This document shows positions 34,594 to 43,820 of a stretch of 64,000 nt of DNA, piece by piece; position 1 is the first letter of the stretch, and each line of letters opens with the position of its first letter. The position numbers were made by a program, and so were the translations under genes. A model generated the notes under the pieces. The model saw nothing but the letters and a program-made list of their open reading frames with translations, had not been told where the DNA came from and did no database searches. Source of the DNA: Mesorhizobium loti. Its GTDB lineage: Bacteria > Pseudomonadota > Alphaproteobacteria > Rhizobiales > Rhizobiaceae. The stretch is taken from the NCBI GenBank assembly GCA_014189435.1, contig CP050293.1, forward strand, positions 3,539,001-3,603,000, in the 5' to 3' direction.

Positions 34594-36084
34594 ATGGCAG
34601 AGGCAGCGCGAAAATTCGGCGTCGCGGAAACACCGCTTTATCGTGAAGCGCCAAACAACATCGAGGCGGAGCAGGCGCTGCTCGGCGCCATCCTCGTCAA
34701 CAACGATGCCTTCTACCGCGTCTCGGACTTCCTCAAGGCCAGTCATTTCTACGAGCCGCTGCACCGCAAGATCTTTGAGGTGGCGTCCGAGTTCATCCGC
34801 ATGGGCAAGGTCGCGACGCCGATCACGCTAAAGACCTTCCTGCCGGCCGACGAGAAGGTCGGCGACATGACGATGGCGCAATATGTCGTGCGGCTGGCCG
34901 TGGAAGCCGTTACCGTCGTCAACGCCACCGATTATGGCCGCGCTATCTACGATCTTGCGACGCGCCGCGCGCTGATCACCGTCGGCGAGGACATGGTCAA
35001 CATCGCCTATGACGCGCCGGTCGACATGGCGCCCGGCGAGCAGATCGAGGATGCCGAGCGGCGGCTGTTCGAACTGGCCGAAAACGGTCGCTACGATGGC
35101 GGTTTCGAAAGTTTTTCCGATGCGTTGAAGAACGCCGTCGACATGGCCAGCGCGGCCTATATGCGCGATGGCCACCTGTCCGGCATTGCCACCGGCCTGC
35201 GCGATCTCGACCACCGCATGGGCGGCCTGCAGCCATCGGATTTGATCATCATTGCCGGCCGCCCGGGCATGGGCAAGACCTCGCTTGCCACCAACATCGC
35301 CTACAACATCGCGGCCGCCTATGAGCCTGCCCAGCAGGCCGACGGCTCCGTCAAGGCGGCCAATGGCGGCGTCGTCGGCTTCTTCTCGCTCGAAATGTCG
35401 TCGGAGCAGCTGGCCACCCGCATCATTTCCGAGCAGACCGAGATCCCATCCTCGAAAATCAGGCGTGGCGACCTGACCGAAGCCGATTTCGGCAAGCTCG
35501 TCGCGTACACGCAGGAGAACCACAAGCGGCCGCTCTACATCGACCAGACGGGCGGCATCTCGATTGCCCAACTCGCGGCTCGCGCCCGCCGCCTCAAGCG
35601 CCAGCGCGGGCTGGATCTGATGGTCATCGACTATATCCAGCTCATGCAGGGTTCGTCCGCCAAGGCGTCGCAGAATCGCGTCCAGGAAATCACCGAGATC
35701 ACCACCGGACTGAAGGCACTCGGCAAGGAACTCGGCGTGCCGATCATCGCCCTCTCGCAGCTCTCGCGTCAGGTCGAAAGCCGCGACGACAAGCATCCGC
35801 AGCTGTCCGATTTGCGTGAATCGGGTTCGATCGAGCAGGACGCCGACGTAGTGCTGTTCGTGTATCGCGAGGAATATTACATCAAGAACAAGGAGCCGGA
35901 GAAAGGCACGCCGGAGCACCTCGCCTGGGAAACAAAGATGGTCGAGGTTCAGGGCAAGGCCGAAGTGATCATCGCCAAGCAGCGCCATGGCCCGACCGGC
36001 ACCGTCAGCCTTGCCTTCCAGGGCGAGTTCACCCGCTTCTCCGACCTTGCCGAGGAGCATCATTTGCCGGAAAGGTTCGAGTAG
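34594..36084 (+). CDS. dnaB: Replicative DNA helicase
   Basis: The 496-residue hexameric helicase unwinds DNA at the replication fork. The N-terminal domain is recognised by APNNIEAEQALLGAILVNNDAFYRVSDFL, and the RecA-like domain by ATGLRDLDHRMGGLQPSDLIIIAGRPGMGKTSLATNIA (Walker A), VVGFFSLEMSSEQLATRII, GLDLMVIDYIQLM (Walker B) and LSQLSRQVESRDDKHPQLSDLRESGSIEQDADVV. It lacks an intein. I chose the ATG at 34594, preceded by GGGGAC, because homologues start close to this point; an in-frame start at 34495 would add residues unlike the family. A paired repeat follows it. Confidence 0.95.
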   Translation: MAEAARKFGVAETPLYREAPNNIEAEQALLGAILVNNDAFYRVSDFLKASHFYEPLHRKIFEVASEFIRMGKVATPITLKTFLPADEKVGDMTMAQYVVRLAVEAVTVVNATDYGRAIYDLATRRALITVGEDMVNIAYDAPVDMAPGEQIEDAERRLFELAENGRYDGGFESFSDALKNAVDMASAAYMRDGHLSGIATGLRDLDHRMGGLQPSDLIIIAGRPGMGKTSLATNIAYNIAAAYEPAQQADGSVKAANGGVVGFFSLEMSSEQLATRIISEQTEIPSSKIRRGDLTEADFGKLVAYTQENHKRPLYIDQTGGISIAQLAARARRLKRQRGLDLMVIDYIQLMQGSSAKASQNRVQEITEITTGLKALGKELGVPIIALSQLSRQVESRDDKHPQLSDLRESGSIEQDADVVLFVYREEYYIKNKEPEKGTPEHLAWETKMVEVQGKAEVIIAKQRHGPTGTVSLAFQGEFTRFSDLAEEHHLPERFE

Positions 36085-36130
36085 CTTTTGGCCGGCGTCG
36101 CAACCAAGATGCGGGATCATGGCGCTTTAC

Positions 36131-36304
36131 GGCGCCCCCCTCTGTCCTGCCGGACATCTCCCCCACTTGGGGGGAGATTGGCTGTCGCCCATGCCGACGC
36201 TCTTTTTTGCGACGCTGAAAATTGGCGATGCCTAACGCGCAGTCCGATCTCCCCCTAGTGGGGGAGATGGCCGGCAGGACAGAGGGGGGCGCTGTCCCGC
36301 CGAC
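36131..36304. repeat. Paired inverted intergenic repeat, copy 2
   Basis: The arms 36131-36182 and 36243-36304 are imperfect reverse complements with the same modules as the copies at 15438 and 56313, but the order is inverted: here the arm carrying the reverse-complement motif comes first. Each arm has its own CCCCC/GGGGG hairpin. The shared extension GTCGGCGGGACAGCGCC (complement at 36288-36304) matches copy 1 exactly. It separates dnaB from radA. Confidence 0.85.
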
Positions 36305-36337
36305 TTATCTGTCGTCTGCCAAGGCAGCTTCCTTCTA

Positions 36338-37741
36338 ATGGCCAAATCCCGCGTTCAATTCATCTGCCAGAGTTGCGGATCGGTGCATCAGCGCTGGGCC
36401 GGCAAATGCGATGCCTGCGGCGAGTGGAACACGCTGGTCGAGGAAGGCACTTCGGGCGGCATCGGCTCGGGTCCGGCCAACACGCGCAACGCCCGCAAGG
36501 GCCGCGCGGTGGTACTCACCACACTCTCCGGCGACATCGAGGATGCGCCGCGCATCATTTCGGGCATCGGCGAGCTCGACCGCGCCACCGGCGGCGGTTT
36601 CGTGCGCGGATCAGCGCTGCTGGTCGGCGGCGATCCCGGTATCGGCAAGTCGACGCTGCTCACCCAGGCGGCCGCGGCACTGGCGTCAAAAGGCCACCGC
36701 ATCGTCTACGTCTCGGGCGAAGAGGCGGTCGCGCAGATCAGGCTGCGGGCGCAGCGGCTTGGCGTCGCCTCCTCTCCGGTGGAACTTGCCGCAGAGACCA
36801 ACGTCGAGGACATCCTCGCCACCATTGCCGACGGCAAGCGGCCTGATCTCGTCATCCTGGATTCGATCCAGACGCTGTGGACCGACCTTGCCGATTCGGC
36901 GCCCGGCACCGTCACCCAGGTGCGTGCCGCCGCCCAGGCGATGATCCGTTATGCGAAATCCACAGGGGCGGCGATCGTGCTGGTCGGCCATGTCACCAAG
37001 GAAGGCCAGATCGCCGGACCGCGCGTCGTCGAGCACATGGTCGACGCCGTGCTCTACTTCGAAGGCGAAGGCGGGCATCATTACCGCATCCTGCGCACGG
37101 TGAAGAACCGTTTTGGACCGACCGACGAGATCGGCGTCTTCGAAATGTCGGACAAGGGCCTGCGCGAGGTGGCCAACCCATCCGAGCTTTTCCTTGGCGA
37201 ACGCCATGCCAAATCGCCGGGCGCCGCGGTTTTCGCCGGTATGGAAGGGACAAGGCCGGTGCTGGTCGAGATCCAGGCGCTGGTCGCGCCGTCCTCGCTC
37301 GGCACGCCGCGCCGCGCCGTCGTCGGCTGGGATGGCGCCCGGCTGTCGATGATCCTGGCGGTTCTCGAAGCCCATTGCGGCGTGCGCTTCGGCAGCCACG
37401 ACGTCTACCTCAACGTCGCCGGCGGCTACCGCATCTCGGAACCCGCGGCCGATCTTGCGGTAGCAGCGGCCCTGGTTTCCTCGCTCACCGGTCTTGCCCT
37501 TCCCGCCGATTGCGTCTATTTCGGCGAAATCAGCCTTTCGGGCGCCGTGAGGCCGGTTGCGCATGCGCAACAGCGCCTCAAGGAAGCCGAAAAGCTGGGT
37601 TTTGGAAGCGCGGTTCTGCCCTCGGGCAGCGGGGAACTGGCCGGGGGGATCGGTGCCGGTTCTTTCCAGCCGACCGAGCTTGCCGACCTCGTGGCACGCA
37701 TAGCCGGCTCACGCCGAAGCCGCGTGGGCGAGGAAGACTAA
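36338..37741 (+). CDS. radA: DNA repair protein RadA
   Basis: The 467-residue protein has an N-terminal zinc finger with four cysteines (C10, C13, C24, C27), a RecA-like ATPase domain with Walker A GGDPGIGKSTLLTQAA, the RadA-specific VKNRFGPTDEIGVFEM motif and a C-terminal Lon-like domain (SSLGTPRRAVVGWDGARL, DLAVAAALVSSLTGLALP). It promotes branch migration during recombination and replication-fork repair. The ATG at 36338 lies close to the end of the paired repeat. Length and motifs are normal. Confidence 0.95.
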   Translation: MAKSRVQFICQSCGSVHQRWAGKCDACGEWNTLVEEGTSGGIGSGPANTRNARKGRAVVLTTLSGDIEDAPRIISGIGELDRATGGGFVRGSALLVGGDPGIGKSTLLTQAAAALASKGHRIVYVSGEEAVAQIRLRAQRLGVASSPVELAAETNVEDILATIADGKRPDLVILDSIQTLWTDLADSAPGTVTQVRAAAQAMIRYAKSTGAAIVLVGHVTKEGQIAGPRVVEHMVDAVLYFEGEGGHHYRILRTVKNRFGPTDEIGVFEMSDKGLREVANPSELFLGERHAKSPGAAVFAGMEGTRPVLVEIQALVAPSSLGTPRRAVVGWDGARLSMILAVLEAHCGVRFGSHDVYLNVAGGYRISEPAADLAVAAALVSSLTGLALPADCVYFGEISLSGAVRPVAHAQQRLKEAEKLGFGSAVLPSGSGELAGGIGAGSFQPTELADLVARIAGSRRSRVGEED

Positions 37742-37809
37742 GCAGACTGACGTTGGCAAGCCAACGTTTCGCCTGCTCATAATGCGGCTCATGGAGTGGG
37801 GCGAAAGAC

Positions 37810-38478
37810 ATGCCGATTACGCTGCTTGACGGAATTCTCGTCGGCTTCACTCTGGTCTCGGCGATGCTCGCCATGGTTCGCGGCTTCTCGCGCGAAGTCC
37901 TGTCCGTCGTCTCCTGGGCAGCAGCAGCGGCGGCGGCCTTCTTCTTCTACAAGCCGGTCCTGCCTTATCTGAAGCCCTACATCGAGAACGAAAAGATCGC
38001 CATGGCGGCTTCCGCCGGCGTCGTCTTCATCATCGCGCTGATCGTCGTCTCGGTGATCACCATGAAGCTCGCTGACTGGATCATCGATTCCCGGATCGGC
38101 GCGCTCGACCGCACGCTGGGCTTCCTCTACGGCGCCGCGCGCGGCATCCTGGTCGTCGCCGTCGCCCTGCTGTTCTTCAACTGGCTGGCCGGCGCCAAGG
38201 CTCCCGCCTGGGTCACGGACGCCAAGTCGCGACCGCTGCTCGAGCAGATCGGCGCCAAGCTCGAAAGCCTGCTGCCCGAAGATCCGGAAAACGCGATTCT
38301 GAAGAAGCTCAACCCGAATCAGCCGGCCGCAGAGACGCCCGCGGCTCCGGACGCACCGGCGGCGGACGCTCCAGCAGGTGCCGACGATGCCAACACGCCG
38401 GCGCCTGACGATGACGCCGCAACGCCGCCAGCGGACAACGCGCCGGCCAATCCGGCGCCGGCTGCACCGGCAAACTGA
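37810..38478 (+). CDS. cvpA: CvpA family membrane protein
   Basis: The 222-residue protein has four membrane helices in its first 150 residues (LLDGILVGFTLVSAMLAMV, VLSVVSWAAAAAAAFFFYKP, MAASAGVVFIIALIVVSVITM, LGFLYGAARGILVVAVALLFFNWLAG), the CvpA fold with the conserved GRALGFLYG-like region, then a low-complexity A/P/D-rich tail. In E. coli CvpA lies before purF and supports colicin V export and envelope stress tolerance. The same cvpA-purF order is kept here. The tail beyond about residue 165 is not part of the family. Confidence 0.85.
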   Translation: MPITLLDGILVGFTLVSAMLAMVRGFSREVLSVVSWAAAAAAAFFFYKPVLPYLKPYIENEKIAMAASAGVVFIIALIVVSVITMKLADWIIDSRIGALDRTLGFLYGAARGILVVAVALLFFNWLAGAKAPAWVTDAKSRPLLEQIGAKLESLLPEDPENAILKKLNPNQPAAETPAAPDAPAADAPAGADDANTPAPDDDAATPPADNAPANPAPAAPAN

Positions 38479-38582
38479 CGCCGAAAACGGCGTCAGTACC
38501 TAACGATGGTGTGAACGGCTGCACGGCGCGCGTTGCTTTCGACGCGAACCCGCATTATATGGCGATTTTAGCGGAGCTTAAG

Positions 38583-40052
38583 ATGGCAGACGCAGACGAC
38601 GTGCTTTCCGCCGAGGCCGACGACCATTTCCACGACGAATGCGGTGTGTTCGGCATTTTCGGCCGACAGGATGCCGCGGCCATCGTCACACTGGGCCTGC
38701 ATGCGCTCCAGCATCGCGGCCAGGAAGCGGCCGGCATCGTTTCCTATGACGGCAGCCAGTTCCATGTCGAACGCCATGTCGGCCTGATCGGCGACACCTT
38801 CACCAAGCAGCGCGTCATCGACAGCCTGCAAGGCAACCGCGCCATCGGCCATACACGCTACGCCACGACCGGCGGCGCCGGCATGCGCAACATCCAGCCC
38901 TTCTTTGCCGAGTTGGCCGATGGCGGCTTTGCCGTCGCCCACAACGGCAATTTGACCAACGCCATGACCGTGCAGCGCGCGCTGCAGAAGCAAGGCGCGA
39001 TCTTCTCCTCCACCTCCGACACCGAGACGCTTTTGCATCTGGTCGCCACCAGCAAGGAGCGCGATCTGAACTCGCGTTTCATCGATGCGGTGCGGCAGGT
39101 CGAGGGCGCCTTCTCGCTGGTGGCGATGACGGCTAAGAAGATGATCGGCTGCCGCGACCCGCTCGGCATCCGACCGCTGGTGCTCGGCGATCTCGACGGT
39201 GCGTGGATCCTGGCCTCGGAAACCTGCGCGCTCGACATCATCGGTGCGCGTTTCGTGCGCGACCTGAAGCCCGGCGAGATGGTCGTCGTCACGTCCAAGG
39301 GCATTGAAAGCCTGTTCCCCTTCGAGCCGCAGAAGACCCGCTTCTGCATCTTCGAATATGTCTATTTCGCGCGGCCGGATTCGTCCGTCGAAGGCCGCAA
39401 CGTCTATGAGGTGCGCAAGCGCATCGGCGCAGAACTGGCGGTCGAAAGCCCGGTCGAGGCCGATATCGTCGTGCCGGTGCCGGATTCGGGCACACCGGCA
39501 GCGATCGGCTTTTCCCAGGCGGCCGGCATTCCCTTCGAGCTCGGCATCATCCGCAACCATTATGTCGGCCGCACCTTCATCCAGCCCGGCGATTCGATCC
39601 GCCATATGGGCGTCAAGCTGAAGCACAATGCCAACCGCCGCATGATCGAGGGCAAGCGCGTGGTGCTGGTCGACGACAGCATCGTGCGCGGCACCACCAG
39701 CCAGAAGATCGTGCAGATGGTGCGCGACGCCGGCGCCAAGGAAGTGCACATGCGCATCGCCTCGCCGCCGACACGCGCCTCCTGCTTCTACGGCGTCGAC
39801 ACGCCGGAAAAGTCGAAGCTTCTGGCATCGCGCATGTCGGTGGAGGAAATGGCCGAGTTCATCCGCGTTGATTCGCTCGGCTTCCTCACCATCGACGGGC
39901 TTTACCGCGCTGTCGGCGAGGCCAGCCGCGACAACGACCAGCCGCAATTCTGCGATGCCTGCTTCACCGGCCAGTACCCGACCCGCCTGCTCGACTTCGA
40001 AGGCCACGACAATGTGCGCACGCTGTCGCTGCTAGCGACGAGCGGGACGTAG
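38583..40052 (+). CDS. purF: Amidophosphoribosyltransferase
   Basis: The 489-residue enzyme makes phosphoribosylamine from PRPP and glutamine, the first committed step of purine synthesis. The N-terminal glutamine amidotransferase starts after a propeptide: Cys20 in HDECGVFGIFG becomes the catalytic N-terminus. GLHALQHRGQEAAGI, TRYATTGG and HNGNLTNA follow. The phosphoribosyltransferase domain has KRVVLVDDSIVRGTTSQKI (PRPP loop). I chose the ATG at 38583, preceded by GCGGAG, over the earlier ATG at 38559 and the GTG at 38511. The CDFCG-type terminal motif appears as FCDACFTGQYP. Confidence 0.95.
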   Translation: MADADDVLSAEADDHFHDECGVFGIFGRQDAAAIVTLGLHALQHRGQEAAGIVSYDGSQFHVERHVGLIGDTFTKQRVIDSLQGNRAIGHTRYATTGGAGMRNIQPFFAELADGGFAVAHNGNLTNAMTVQRALQKQGAIFSSTSDTETLLHLVATSKERDLNSRFIDAVRQVEGAFSLVAMTAKKMIGCRDPLGIRPLVLGDLDGAWILASETCALDIIGARFVRDLKPGEMVVVTSKGIESLFPFEPQKTRFCIFEYVYFARPDSSVEGRNVYEVRKRIGAELAVESPVEADIVVPVPDSGTPAAIGFSQAAGIPFELGIIRNHYVGRTFIQPGDSIRHMGVKLKHNANRRMIEGKRVVLVDDSIVRGTTSQKIVQMVRDAGAKEVHMRIASPPTRASCFYGVDTPEKSKLLASRMSVEEMAEFIRVDSLGFLTIDGLYRAVGEASRDNDQPQFCDACFTGQYPTRLLDFEGHDNVRTLSLLATSGT

Positions 40053-40100
40053 GATTGCCGGTCCGTCACTTCTCTTAGCCAGATTTCCGGAATCCAACGC

Positions 40101-40841
40101 ATGACCCTCGACCTTACCGGCCGCGTTGCGGTCGTCACCGGCGCTTCGCGCGGCATCGGCTATTTCATCGCCAAGGAGTTGGCTGCCGCCGGCGCGCATG
40201 TCATCGCGGTGGCGCGCACTGTCGGCGGCCTGGAAGAGCTTGACGATCAGATCAAGGCGGCCGGCGGCCAGGCGACATTGGTGCCGCTCGACCTCGCCGA
40301 CATGGCCGGCATCGACCGGCTGGGCGGCGCCATCCACGAACGCTGGGGCAAGCTCGACATTCTCGTCGCCAATGCCGGCGTGCTTGGCGTCATCTCGCCG
40401 ATCGGCCATGTCGAAGCAAAAACCTTCGAGAAGGTGATGACCATCAACGTCACCTCGACATGGCGACTGATCCGCTCGGTCGACCCGCTGCTGCGGCTCT
40501 CCGACGCCGGCAGGGCGATCATCCTGTCTTCCAACGCAGCGCACTCGGCGCGCGCGTTCTGGGCGCCCTATGCGGCATCCAAGGCGGCGGTGGAGACGAT
40601 GATGCGCTCCTGGGCGCATGAGACGCAGAGCCTGCCGCTCAGGATCAACGCCGCCGACCCCGGCGCCACCCGCACCGCCATGCGGGCCCAGGCAGTGCCG
40701 GGCGAAGATCCCGAGACGCTGCCGCACCCCTCGGAGATCGCCAAGCGCATCGTGCCGCTGGCCAGCCCGGAGCTGAAAGAGACCGGATTGATCTTCCAGG
40801 CCAAGCACAATCGCTTCGTCGCCTATCGTCAGCCGGAATAA
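40101..40841 (+). CDS. SDR family NAD(P)-dependent oxidoreductase
   Basis: The 246-residue short-chain dehydrogenase has the cofactor motif VVTGASRGIGYFIA, the NAG motif VANAGVLGVISP, and catalytic residues Ser in IILSSNAAHS and YxxxK in YAASKAAVETMM. The C-terminal AADPGATRTAMRAQA matches the usual SDR PG motif. It follows purF by 48 bases on the same strand and may be co-transcribed with it, a neighbour pair common in rhizobia. The substrate is not predictable from sequence. Confidence 0.88.
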   Translation: MTLDLTGRVAVVTGASRGIGYFIAKELAAAGAHVIAVARTVGGLEELDDQIKAAGGQATLVPLDLADMAGIDRLGGAIHERWGKLDILVANAGVLGVISPIGHVEAKTFEKVMTINVTSTWRLIRSVDPLLRLSDAGRAIILSSNAAHSARAFWAPYAASKAAVETMMRSWAHETQSLPLRINAADPGATRTAMRAQAVPGEDPETLPHPSEIAKRIVPLASPELKETGLIFQAKHNRFVAYRQPE

Positions 40842-40918
40842 AACTTGCCTGCGAGACGGATTAAATAGGCCTCCGGCAACGTTTCTTCTGACGTAGCCAT
40901 TCGAACCGGAGGACCGAC

Positions 40919-41560
40919 ATGCGTAGACTTCTTCTCGTTGCCGCCGCCGCCATCACGGCCGCCTTCGCCGCCACCGCCGGCGGAGCTCTCTCGCAAGACG
41001 CAACAATGAGCTTCTTCGTCACCGGTGTCGGTTCCGGCAAGGGCGCCGATCTCGGCGGCCTCAAAGGTGCCGACGCGCATTGCGCCTCGCTGGCGGAAGC
41101 CGCCGGCGTCACCGGCAAGAATTGGGCAGCCTATCTGTCGACCAGCGACACCGATGCGCGCGACCGCATCGGCAAGGGGCCTTGGATGAACGCCAAGGGC
41201 GTCAAGATCGCAGACGGCGTCGCCTCCCTGCACAGCGACGCCAACGGCATCACCAAGCAGACGGCGCTGAACGAGAAAGGCGAAGTGGTCAACGGCCGCG
41301 GCGACAAACCGAACCGCCACGACGTGCTGACCGGCTCCAAGCCCGACGGCACCAAGATCGCCGACCAGACCTGCGGCGACTGGACGATGAGCGGGGCCGA
41401 GGGAGCCGCGATGATGGGCCATCATGACCGCACCGGCCTCGACGAATCGGCTGCCGCCAAATCCTGGAATTCCTCGCATGCCTCGCGCGGCGGCTGCAGC
41501 CAGGAGGCGCTGAAGGGCACCGGAGGCGACGGCCTGTTCTATTGTTTTGCCACCAACTGA
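40919..41560 (+). CDS. Secreted lectin-like (endostatin/DUF1554-type fold) protein
   Basis: The 213-residue protein has a signal peptide (MRRLLLVAAAAITAAFAATAG) and, after MSFFVTGVGSGKGADLGGLKGADAHCASLA, a domain with GKNWAAYLSTSD, DRIGKGPWMNAKG, four cysteines (AHCASL, DQTCGDW, GGCSQE, FYCFATN) and a HASRGGC end. That order is seen in the bacterial lectin-like family related to the collagen NC10/endostatin fold. Two disulphides are likely. Its RBS, GGAGG, is good. A 12-base-pair hairpin follows. The function is unknown; carbohydrate or surface binding is only inference. Confidence 0.75.
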   Translation: MRRLLLVAAAAITAAFAATAGGALSQDATMSFFVTGVGSGKGADLGGLKGADAHCASLAEAAGVTGKNWAAYLSTSDTDARDRIGKGPWMNAKGVKIADGVASLHSDANGITKQTALNEKGEVVNGRGDKPNRHDVLTGSKPDGTKIADQTCGDWTMSGAEGAAMMGHHDRTGLDESAAAKSWNSSHASRGGCSQEALKGTGGDGLFYCFATN

Positions 41561-41593
41561 GTCGATTGGCTTCAAAGATCGGGCTGGAACCCG

Positions 41594-41623
41594 CCGCCAC
41601 ATCACGCGGCTGTGATGTGGCGG
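41594..41623 (+). terminator. Hairpin after the lectin-like gene
   Basis: CCGCCACATCAC (41594-41605) pairs perfectly with GTGATGTGGCGG (41612-41623) around a six-base loop. TAAAAGG follows rather than a T-tract, so it is a probable but weak intrinsic terminator on the plus strand. Confidence 0.6.
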
Positions 41624-41725
41624 TAAAAGGCTGCGCTGCGGTCATGCTTTCGTCATTTCCGTGGAGTTGGTAGGATCGCAGCGACTCCCACAACAAGCGC
41701 CCACTGGCAGAACAAGGAAATCCCC

Positions 41726-41947
41726 ATGGCTACGACCGCAGCAGCGTTGGTCTGGTATCTGGTAATCGCCGGCCCGCAGGGCGGCATGGTCGTGCTGCCC
41801 AGCACCTTCGACAAGCGCGAACAGTGCACCGCCGCCATCACCGAATATCAGAAGCAGCCGACACCGGCCGGCTGGTCGGTACAATGCGTGCCCAGCGCCT
41901 CGCCCTTCACAGACGAAGGCGACGCCGAAGAGCCGTCGGCGCAGTAA
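41726..41947 (+). CDS. Small hypothetical protein with hydrophobic N-terminus
   Basis: This 73-residue protein begins MATTAAALVWYLVIAGPQGGMVVLPSTFDKREQCTAAI when read across the start, giving a short hydrophobic segment followed by a charged, cysteine-bearing body (EQCTAA, VQCVPSA) and an acidic end. An RBS (AAGGAAAT) precedes the ATG by about five bases. Similar short proteins with two cysteines are annotated as hypothetical in rhizobia. The hydrophobic start could be a weak signal peptide. Its stop is three bases before the convergent OsmC stop. Confidence 0.6.
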   Translation: MATTAAALVWYLVIAGPQGGMVVLPSTFDKREQCTAAITEYQKQPTPAGWSVQCVPSASPFTDEGDAEEPSAQ

Positions 41948-41950
41948 GCG

Positions 41951-42457
41951 TCAGCGCCGTGCTGAAACCGTCAGCTCCGGCTTCTGGCTGATGGTCTGGA
42001 ACACCACGCAGTAGCGCTCGGTCAGCTTCAGCAGCGAGTCTATCCGCTCCTGCGGCTCATCGGTGTCGAGCTTGAAATTGAGCCGGATGGCGCGAAAGCC
42101 GACCGGCGCATCCTTGGCGACGCCGAGCGTGCCGCGAAAATCGAGATCGCCTTCGGCCTCCACCGTGGCGGCGCCGAGCTTGAACTCGAGCGCCGTCGCC
42201 ACCGCCTTCAGCGTCACCCCGGCGCAGGCCACCAAGGCCTCCAGCAGCATGTCGCCCGAGCAGAGCTCGAGGCCTGAGCCGCCTGTCGCCGGATGCAGAC
42301 CCGCGATGGCGAGCGCCCTGCCCGTCTCCACCTTGCAGGCAACCGACTGGTCGTCGATCGAGCCCTTGGCGCGAAGCGTGATCAGGGCCTGCGAAGCGTC
42401 ATCGCGATAGGCCTGCTTCAGCGGCGCCTGCATGGCCTTCAATTCGGTCGCATCCAT
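41951..42457 (-). CDS. OsmC-family peroxiredoxin
   Basis: The 168-residue protein carries the two redox cysteines of OsmC/Ohr proteins, C66 in LELCSGDM and C78 in LVACAGVTL, and the family core DMLLEALVACAGVTLKAVATALEF split by the active site. It ends TERYCVVFQTISQKPELTVSARR. It should reduce organic or fatty-acid peroxides with a thiol cofactor. The ATG at 42457 follows AAGGGGAC six bases upstream; upstream in-frame codons would add a basic leader that does not resemble the family. It is convergent with the small hypothetical gene. Confidence 0.88.
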   Translation of the reverse strand: MDATELKAMQAPLKQAYRDDASQALITLRAKGSIDDQSVACKVETGRALAIAGLHPATGGSGLELCSGDMLLEALVACAGVTLKAVATALEFKLGAATVEAEGDLDFRGTLGVAKDAPVGFRAIRLNFKLDTDEPQERIDSLLKLTERYCVVFQTISQKPELTVSARR

Positions 42458-42669
42458 CCGCTGTCCCCTTTCGTCGGCCGTTTCCGCCGCCGGCCTAGCG
42501 CCGTCCGGTCGAGATTTGCGCCGATCGCCATGGAAGGCAATGCCATCCGCAATACGAGGTAGCCGCCGCCGGCGCACAAGACCGACATCCCAAATGGGAC
42601 ATTGACGGACAAGGTCCCAAAAACGTCTGATCCGGGCAAGTCGTCACTCCATTTTCCAGTGGTCCCCAG

Positions 42670-43776
42670 ATGCCCCGTACCCTCTCGACAACGCCGAAAC
42701 AGGATGGGTTTCGCGCGCCCGGCGAATTCGAACCCAAATCAGGCTGCTGGCTGATCTGGCCGGAGCGACCGGACACATGGCGCCTCGGCGCCAAGCCCGC
42801 GCAAAAACTGTTTGTCGATGTCGCCGCGGCGATCGCGCAAAGCGAGCCGGTGACCGTGGCGGCATCCGCTCGCCAATGGCAGAATGCCAGGGCGCGATTG
42901 CCTGGCCATGTGCGCGTCGTGGAAATGTCCACCAACGATTCCTGGCTGCGCGACAGCGGTCCCAATTTCGTCGTCAACGATCATGGCGACGTGCGTGGCG
43001 TCGATTGGATCTTCAACGCCTATGGCGGTTTTGACGGCGGCCTCTATTCGCCATGGGACCTGGATGACCTGGCGGCGCAAAAAGTGCTCGAAATCGAGAA
43101 TATGGATCGCTACCGCGCGCCGCTGATCGCCGAGGGTGGCGGGCTGCAGTGCGACGGTCAGGGCACTCTCATCACGACGGAGCAATGCCTGCTCAACCGA
43201 AATCGCAATGCCCATCTCGGCAAGGTCGAGGTGGAACGCCAGCTTGGCGACTATCTCGGCATCGACACTATCATCTGGCTGCCACGCGGCTTTGCCTTCG
43301 ACGAGACCGACGGCCATATCGACGACGTCTGTTGTTTCGTGCGCCCCGGCGTGGTCGTGCTGAGTTGGACCGACAACCGGGAAGACCCGCAATATGAGAT
43401 CGTGCGCGAAGCCGAGGAGGTGCTGCGTTCGGCCCGTGATGCGAGGGGCCGCGCGCTGGAGGTCCACCGGCTGCCCCATCCCTTGCCAATCGAGATGACG
43501 CCAGAAGAGAGCGACAGCGTGGACCGGCTCGATTCGACCTGGGCGCGCCCCGCCGGAAACCGGATCGCGGCGAGCTACATCAACTACTATCCGGGCAACA
43601 GCGTCGTGGTGGTACCGCAGTTCGGCTGCGATCTCGATGTGAAGGCCAAGCAAAAACTGGCCGCGCTGTTTCCCGATCACCGGATAGTCGGCATCGAAAA
43701 CTCACGCGAGATCTTGTTGGGCGGCGGCAATGTCGCCTGCATCACCTTGCCGGTCTATGCCCCGCAACGACGTTGA
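42670..43776 (+). CDS. aguA: Agmatine deiminase
   Basis: The 368-residue enzyme hydrolyses agmatine to N-carbamoylputrescine and ammonia, the first step of the arginine decarboxylase route to putrescine. It belongs to the peptidyl-arginine deiminase superfamily. Visible are STNDSWLRDSGPNF, FNAYGG, EGGGLQCDGQGTL, the DETDGHIDDVCCF histidine motif and catalytic Cys357 in GGGNVACITLPVYAPQ. Length matches the family. It overlaps the upstream leader of the potF-like gene, which follows 44 bases after its stop, so uptake and breakdown of polyamines are probably coupled. Confidence 0.93.
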   Translation: MPRTLSTTPKQDGFRAPGEFEPKSGCWLIWPERPDTWRLGAKPAQKLFVDVAAAIAQSEPVTVAASARQWQNARARLPGHVRVVEMSTNDSWLRDSGPNFVVNDHGDVRGVDWIFNAYGGFDGGLYSPWDLDDLAAQKVLEIENMDRYRAPLIAEGGGLQCDGQGTLITTEQCLLNRNRNAHLGKVEVERQLGDYLGIDTIIWLPRGFAFDETDGHIDDVCCFVRPGVVVLSWTDNREDPQYEIVREAEEVLRSARDARGRALEVHRLPHPLPIEMTPEESDSVDRLDSTWARPAGNRIAASYINYYPGNSVVVVPQFGCDLDVKAKQKLAALFPDHRIVGIENSREILLGGGNVACITLPVYAPQRR

Positions 43777-43820
43777 CGGATGACGCCCGCCGAAAACCAG
43801 CAGCGAAAAGGAGAACACTC